Assembly (NCBI GenBank): GCA_964423345.1
Contig: CAYREV010000047.1
Location: forward strand, 1 to 10,270
Origin: CAYREV01 sp964423345
GTDB lineage: Bacteria; Bacteroidota; Rhodothermia; Balneolales; Balneolaceae
DNA length: 10,270 bases
Direction of reading: 5' to 3'
Of this stretch, positions 6,901 through 10,270 are shown in pieces. Made by a program: the position numbers and the translations under genes. Positions within the stretch are counted from its first letter, which is position 1; each line of letters begins with the position of its first letter. The notes beneath the pieces were generated by a model. The model was not told the origin of the DNA. It saw only the letters and a list, made by a program, of their open reading frames with translations, and made no database searches.

Positions 6901-9900
6901 GAGCGGCCGAGAGGTCGGCGCGGGTATCGTAGTCGCTGCCGTTCCAACGCCATCGGGTGTCCGCGTCGTCAGCGGTGAAGTCCTGGCGGAACCACTGGCC
7001 GTTGGGGCAGCCATCGGACTGGAGGGTCTGGCTGTAGGCCAGGATCGTCTCGTTGACATCGTCTCGGCTGCCGTCGCCGTCCATGTCCATCCAGATGGCG
7101 ATCCGCGGTGAGCCGGCACCGCAAGTGGCGGTCTCGGTGTAGATGTCGAAGGCCAGCGTGCCCAGCTCTGCGAAGCTGGTCCCGTCGGGCGGGAAGAAGC
7201 TGGTCGAGCGGCCCTGGGTCTCGCCGAGGGCGTCGCTCATGTCCAGACGGATCGCCTCCCCGGCTCGCTCGCCGGGGGCCTGGTCCCACTCCGCGTTGGA
7301 GAGCTGCCAGTGGTGGGTGCCGATCTCGTCGGCGCACCGGAAGCTGCCCTCGACGCTGGCGCAGAGCGTCAGGTCGGGGACATCGAGCACGACGGTCGCC
7401 CCTGGCTGGTGCCAGCCCTGCCGGAGCAGGATCGTGTCCCCAGCCTGCGCCGCATCGACGGCGTGCTGGATGACGTGGTAGGCCTGGCGCGTGCGTTGGT
7501 TGTAGGCGATCGGGGGCACGTCGGCGACGCTGATGACGAAGCTCGTCTCGTCCTCGGCGCCGTGCTCGTCGGTGGCCCGGATCGTGATCGGGTGGTCACC
7601 GGCCTGGTCGAAGCCCGGGCGCCAGTCGAAGGCACCGGTCTCGGTGTCGAAGCTGGCACCCTCCGGCAGGCCCTCGATGAGGAACGTGGGCGACTCGCCC
7701 GTGTCGGGGTCCGAGGCCTCCGCGGTGAAGCTCAGAGGTTCACCCTCGTCGATGGACCTGTTGCCGATGTCCTGGATCTCGGGGGCGCGGTTGACGTTCT
7801 CGACCGTGATGGTCAGCGAGGTCTGCGCGGTCTTGCCCTCGTCGTCCTCGACGGTGAGGGTGATGGGGTAGGTGCCGGCAGCATCGAAGCTGGGTGTCCA
7901 GTCGATGTCCCAGCTCGTCGGTTGGACCTTGGTCACCGTGGCGTCCGCCGGGAGCCCCTCGGTGGTGAGGGTCACCGGATCGAGGTCCAGCTCGGTGGCC
8001 TCGACATCCACCGTGAGGGTCTGGTTCTCGGGCGTGGTAGCGTCGGGGATGGGGCCGAGGGTCGGTGCGCGGCCGCTGTTCTCAAGCGTGGCCGTGAACA
8101 CCTCCCGGACGGTCTCGTCGCCGCCGGCGAGCAGTCGCGCGTTGAAGCTCCACTCGCCGTTCATGAGCTGGTAGGTGTCCCAGTCGAAGCTCCAGTCCCC
8201 GGAGGCCTCGTCGTAGGTGGCCGAGGTCCAGCTGTCGCCTGCCGGGGTGGCCCCGATGGGCACGGCTTGGACCTCGACGCTGCCGACGCGGGGCTCGGAG
8301 GTGTCCCGGGTGACCTGGACCGAGAGGCTCTCGGCAGGCCCGGCTTGGCCGTCCTCGACGGCCCGTGCGTAGATCGTATGGCTACCCTCAGCGACGTCGC
8401 CGAGGTCCCACGAGGCGCTCCAGGACTCGGTGCCGGTCACGGTCAGCAGGTTGGTGCTGAAGCTGACATCATCGATGGCTACCTGGACCTCCTGGCTCCC
8501 GTTGCTGGGGAAGCTGGCGGTGCCGGTGATGGTCACCGGGCTGTCGTCGGGGTCCGCGAGCGCCGCGCCCGGAGCCGGGGCGGTGATGTCGGCGGTGGGC
8601 TGTGTGCCCGACCCGTCGCTCCCTTGGATCACGAAGGCGCTGGCGTGGTCGTCCTCGTAACCGTAGTAGGCGCTGGCCGAGCCGTAGACCATCGACTTGA
8701 ACGTCAGGACCGCACCCTCGCGGATGGGCTCGGTGGTCTGCATCTGGAAGTCGTAGGCGCGGTAGCCGTCGAGCAGGCCGAGGGTCACCTCGGCGGTGAT
8801 GTCGCTCTGGGCCACGGTCACGCCGTCGGCTGCTAGCTCGAAGGACACCTCCTGGCGACCGGGGTGGTCGAAGGAGATGTAGACCGTGCCGGCCACCGTG
8901 GCGCCTGCCTCGAACCCTTGGCTCGTGACGTCGCTGGGCCACTCGACCGGGAAGCCGAGCATCGCGGTGGTGCCGATGCTGCCGCAACCGTCCGCGTCGC
9001 CGGTGGAGTTGGTGCGGTCCATGAAGAGCCGGTCCGGGTCGTCGTTGTCGCACTCGTCGCGGTGGAGGTAGTAGGTCTCCTGGGCGGGCGGTGCGCTCTC
9101 GGACTCGCCGTTGGCGATGTAGATCTCGCGCAGGGCGTCGACGGCCTCGTCGGCGGTGTCGACGTCCTCGAGGGTGAGGCCGTCTGCACCGGCCAGGTTC
9201 TCGGCGCTGGCGGTGTTGTGGTCGCCGCCGGTCTGGCCGTCGCCGTTGCCATCCCAGTCGCCCCAGAGGGTGTCCCGGATGGCCTCGTCGGCCTCGAAGA
9301 AGAGGTCGGCGTTGGGCGAGACGGGTGCTTGGCCGATGCCGAGCAGGGCTGCGGTCGCGCAGTCGCTGGCCGCGCTGTCGGCCACGCCGTAGCCGGCGTA
9401 GCTGAAGTCGACCGGGGTGGCGAAGAGGGGCGCGATCGGGCTGATCGTGCCGGAGCTGAGCCCGCTGGCGCAGTGGAAGCTGGCATCCCAGAGCTCGGCG
9501 CGCTGGAGCACGCCGTCGTCCAGGTAGCTGCTGGCGGGGACGGTTTGCCCGACGGCCACGGCCTGGGCCTGGCCACCGGCCTGGCTCTGGGTCTTCTGCC
9601 CGGCCACGGCGTCGCCGATGGCCTGGCGTGTGTTGAGCAGCGTGTTGGCCATCACGCCGGTGCTGATGGGCGTGGCGGCGCTGGTGCCGCTGAAGCCGCA
9701 GTTGCCTTGGTAGTTGTCGCTGCACGCGCCGGGGATGGCGCCTGCACCGAAGCTGGTCCAGTCCACGGGCTTGCCGTGGGCGGTCACGTCACCATAGTTG
9801 CCCTCGTCGAACTTCTGGACGGCGCCGACGGCGATGGTCCAGTCGGGGCCCAGGCGGTTGCTCGTGTAGGTCTGCTGGCCGGGCACGAGGAACGCGTTGG

Positions 9901-10270
9901 CGTACCCGTTGCCTGCAGCGTAGCTGATCGTCTGGCCGCGCTCGGCAGCCTGGCGGGTGTCGTCCTCGAAGCCGAAGAGGCCGGCGTCGGGCTGGCCGAT
10001 GTTGCCAAGTGTCCCGATGCTGGAGCTCACGAAGTCGACCCAGGGCTTGTCGAGGAAGGCGCCCTCCCCGCTGGTGCCCTCGGCGAAGACCAGGACGCAC
10101 CGCGGGCAGCTGCCGAAGGTGTTCCCGAGTGCCACGCTGGCGGCACCGGTGCCGTGCCCGTCGTCGTCGTAGATGGGTGTCGAGTCGGGGGCGGCGTTGA
10201 CCGCTGTGCTGTCGCTGGTGTCGATGGCGCCGACGATCTTGGTGCCTGGGAACCACATCCACTCGTTCAT
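3914..10270 (-). CDS. Giant secreted S8 (subtilisin-like) peptidase with Ig/PKD repeats and beta-helix (5' end beyond window)
   Basis: The frame is open for 2118 codons to the right edge; residue numbers count from the Met at 10270, which is probably internal. The S8 domain (about 1-345) shows H39 in DDGHGTG, N121 in AAGNG (oxyanion hole) and S197 in SGTSAATP. The catalytic Asp is expected upstream, since WFPGTKIVGAI normally follows it in this family. Residues 338-350 form a Ca-binding-like DxDGNGDG loop. Next come a beta-rich region (395-550), an Ig-like domain (556-655), a further beta unit (660-735) and two He_PIG/cadherin-like repeats (735-825, 828-917). A right-handed beta-helix spans about 923-1420, interrupted by a jelly-roll-like insert (about 980-1175). 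A PKD domain with WDFGDG follows (1431-1507), then several Ig/PKD-like repeats to about 1972 and a C-terminal beta unit ending at TGA 3916-3914. No C-terminal membrane anchor or PGF-CTERM-like signal is seen. It is likely an extracellular protease that binds polymers or surfaces; substrate unknown. Confidence 0.88.
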   Translation of the reverse strand: MNEWMWFPGTKIVGAIDTSDSTAVNAAPDSTPIYDDDGHGTGAASVALGNTFGSCPRCVLVFAEGTSGEGAFLDKPWVDFVSSSIGTLGNIGQPDAGLFGFEDDTRQAAERGQTISYAAGNGYANAFLVPGQQTYTSNRLGPDWTIAVGAVQKFDEGNYGDVTAHGKPVDWTSFGAGAIPGACSDNYQGNCGFSGTSAATPISTGVMANTLLNTRQAIGDAVAGQKTQSQAGGQAQAVAVGQTVPASSYLDDGVLQRAELWDASFHCASGLSSGTISPIAPLFATPVDFSYAGYGVADSAASDCATAALLGIGQAPVSPNADLFFEADEAIRDTLWGDWDGNGDGQTGGDHNTASAENLAGADGLTLEDVDTADEAVDALREIYIANGESESAPPAQETYYLHRDECDNDDPDRLFMDRTNSTGDADGCGSIGTTAMLGFPVEWPSDVTSQGFEAGATVAGTVYISFDHPGRQEVSFELAADGVTVAQSDITAEVTLGLLDGYRAYDFQMQTTEPIREGAVLTFKSMVYGSASAYYGYEDDHASAFVIQGSDGSGTQPTADITAPAPGAALADPDDSPVTITGTASFPSNGSQEVQVAIDDVSFSTNLLTVTGTESWSASWDLGDVAEGSHTIYARAVEDGQAGPAESLSVQVTRDTSEPRVGSVEVQAVPIGATPAGDSWTSATYDEASGDWSFDWDTYQLMNGEWSFNARLLAGGDETVREVFTATLENSGRAPTLGPIPDATTPENQTLTVDVEATELDLDPVTLTTEGLPADATVTKVQPTSWDIDWTPSFDAAGTYPITLTVEDDEGKTAQTSLTITVENVNRAPEIQDIGNRSIDEGEPLSFTAEASDPDTGESPTFLIEGLPEGASFDTETGAFDWRPGFDQAGDHPITIRATDEHGAEDETSFVISVADVPPIAYNQRTRQAYHVIQHAVDAAQAGDTILLRQGWHQPGATVVLDVPDLTLCASVEGSFRCADEIGTHHWQLSNAEWDQAPGERAGEAIRLDMSDALGETQGRSTSFFPPDGTSFAELGTLAFDIYTETATCGAGSPRIAIWMDMDGDGSRDDVNETILAYSQTLQSDGCPNGQWFRQDFTADDADTRWRWNGSDYDTRADLSAALPGDHQVDSVNIQWDNGDGVAYVDNVVHMDGLLGERDDELCYHGVTNCRWDTVRPEIDAIDLTTAVDIQADGVTVEQLDITRRGGAPGDVQAVNLAAPAATLEDLRIRASTGGEDGHRFMGIRAPDSGLADIRIMNSSLSATNTVGDTTPSDGLRGALPNGQIVGNIFTGWDDHSVIVRGDGLLIESNSFRGDNDGLEICDGHATQVLKNEFAEHLTAVTITGCGAGEEPTLNDNQFPMSNADALRLEESVVGKTFDATCNDWGVYNAIGIPTRIDDRGTGNDVEYQPFTGGSADGITCLVAPEAGFNRAPTGTVTRLDTVDFTSTAEAGSKPILLHQWDFGDGAVSIFEDPDHSYEEIGQYEVLYKVTDLDGMVSTAVDTIDVVDIPPELQPIGTINVDHSTQVTFDAEATDAEGDPLTYSIDPLPAGATFDTETGAFNWTPNATQDGLYELTVTVDDTYKQDSEVATVIVDNEAPVFVDLPTNLATNESKLVTFDVTTVDAEQDPISLDTQLPHPNMTFEGDGTGDGVFTWTPGLGEAGTYDVVFTASSTGDKTAQRTVTINVGEYNTPPVITIDAPEEIGPMERLYVNATAEDADLDTIDWTVTAEPDIFDETVTTTDSTASFSYFVPQQRREAITVTFTADDSVNTVTTERTVHVQLPPSALLGLPTELSSGLVTDTVIAGEDVRFVAISSDPDGTITSAEFAAPTAEGPVVTGHPSTDLWDTVVSFPAGEHTVTFTAEDDDGLINQVNRTITAVENTAPTVDAGEDITGDATGPHGLTVALSAGATDPDDRGIASVTWEIDGTTTLTGSEIVHDFSVGTHTVNVSATDLSGASTNDTVTVTVDDALFAEGSILGAEQDENGVYIVDDPTQFAAGDIVAQVSVTDDLAQPGQGAIVAGTVSYSGLDGNEEVQLQTDTFTVATDASGLANITLEHDLLGAIGQDGVLSAPGHHTVEITVGDTSRPAAPIQGSETDTLVIDYYVGPGGPHTQV

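Noticed and set aside
4928..7111. 727-codon open frame on the plus strand opposite the protease gene
   Set aside because: It is antisense to a frame with clear domain motifs. Its product is low-complexity (Val-, Gly-, Asp- and Arg-rich) with no recognisable fold. Long shadow frames are expected in GC-rich coding DNA.
7310..8836. 508-codon open frame on the plus strand opposite the protease gene
   Set aside because: Same reason: a mirror of codon-position GC bias, no motifs, and no plausible promoter of its own.
10268..10270. ATG at the right edge as the true start of the protease gene
   Set aside because: The S8 domain would lack a signal peptide and its N-terminal third, including the expected catalytic Asp. 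The frame simply continues to the edge.

Overview
The window looks like a GC-rich archaeal chromosome fragment, probably from a metagenome assembly because it contains a run of 10 Ns. The archaeal call rests on four points. The left-edge gene matches the archaeal PIN-domain/ATPase family. There is an archaeal-type AlaX editing protein. A membrane-anchored regulator carries two winged helices. Weak TATA-like boxes lie about 27 bases upstream of five chosen start codons, which is the spacing of leaderless archaeal transcripts. The large S8 peptidase resembles secreted proteases of Thermoplasmatota-like archaea. That lineage is an inference from family recollection, not a demonstrated placement.

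Layout. On the minus strand, bases 1-792 hold the N-terminal 264 codons of a PIN-domain ATPase that runs off the left edge. Bases 867-1555 hold an alanyl-tRNA editing protein (AlaX), broken by the N gap at 1036-1045. Divergent from it, bases 1658-2293 encode a SAM-dependent O-methyltransferase of the metal-dependent family 3. It overlaps by 13 bases, tail to tail, a soluble winged-helix regulator on the minus strand (2281-2787). A 106-base divergent promoter region separates that regulator from a membrane-bound tandem winged-helix regulator on the plus strand (2894-3838). After a 75-base convergent spacer with a hairpin, bases 3914-10270 are one uninterrupted minus-strand reading frame of 2118 codons. 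It is the C-terminal part of a giant secreted subtilisin-like protease with Ig/cadherin-like repeats, a right-handed beta-helix interrupted by a jelly-roll-like insert, and PKD-type repeats. Its N-terminus, including the expected signal peptide and catalytic Asp, lies beyond the right edge.

How it fits together. AlaX and the PIN-ATPase are co-directional RNA-related genes, but each appears to have its own promoter. The two winged-helix genes are divergently transcribed. A short inverted repeat sits exactly midway between their promoter boxes, which suggests co-regulation, possibly autoregulation, with the membrane protein sensing something outside the cell. The giant protease is a separate convergent transcription unit. 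No mobile element, CRISPR array, rRNA or tRNA was seen, and no gene-free stretch exceeds about 106 bases.
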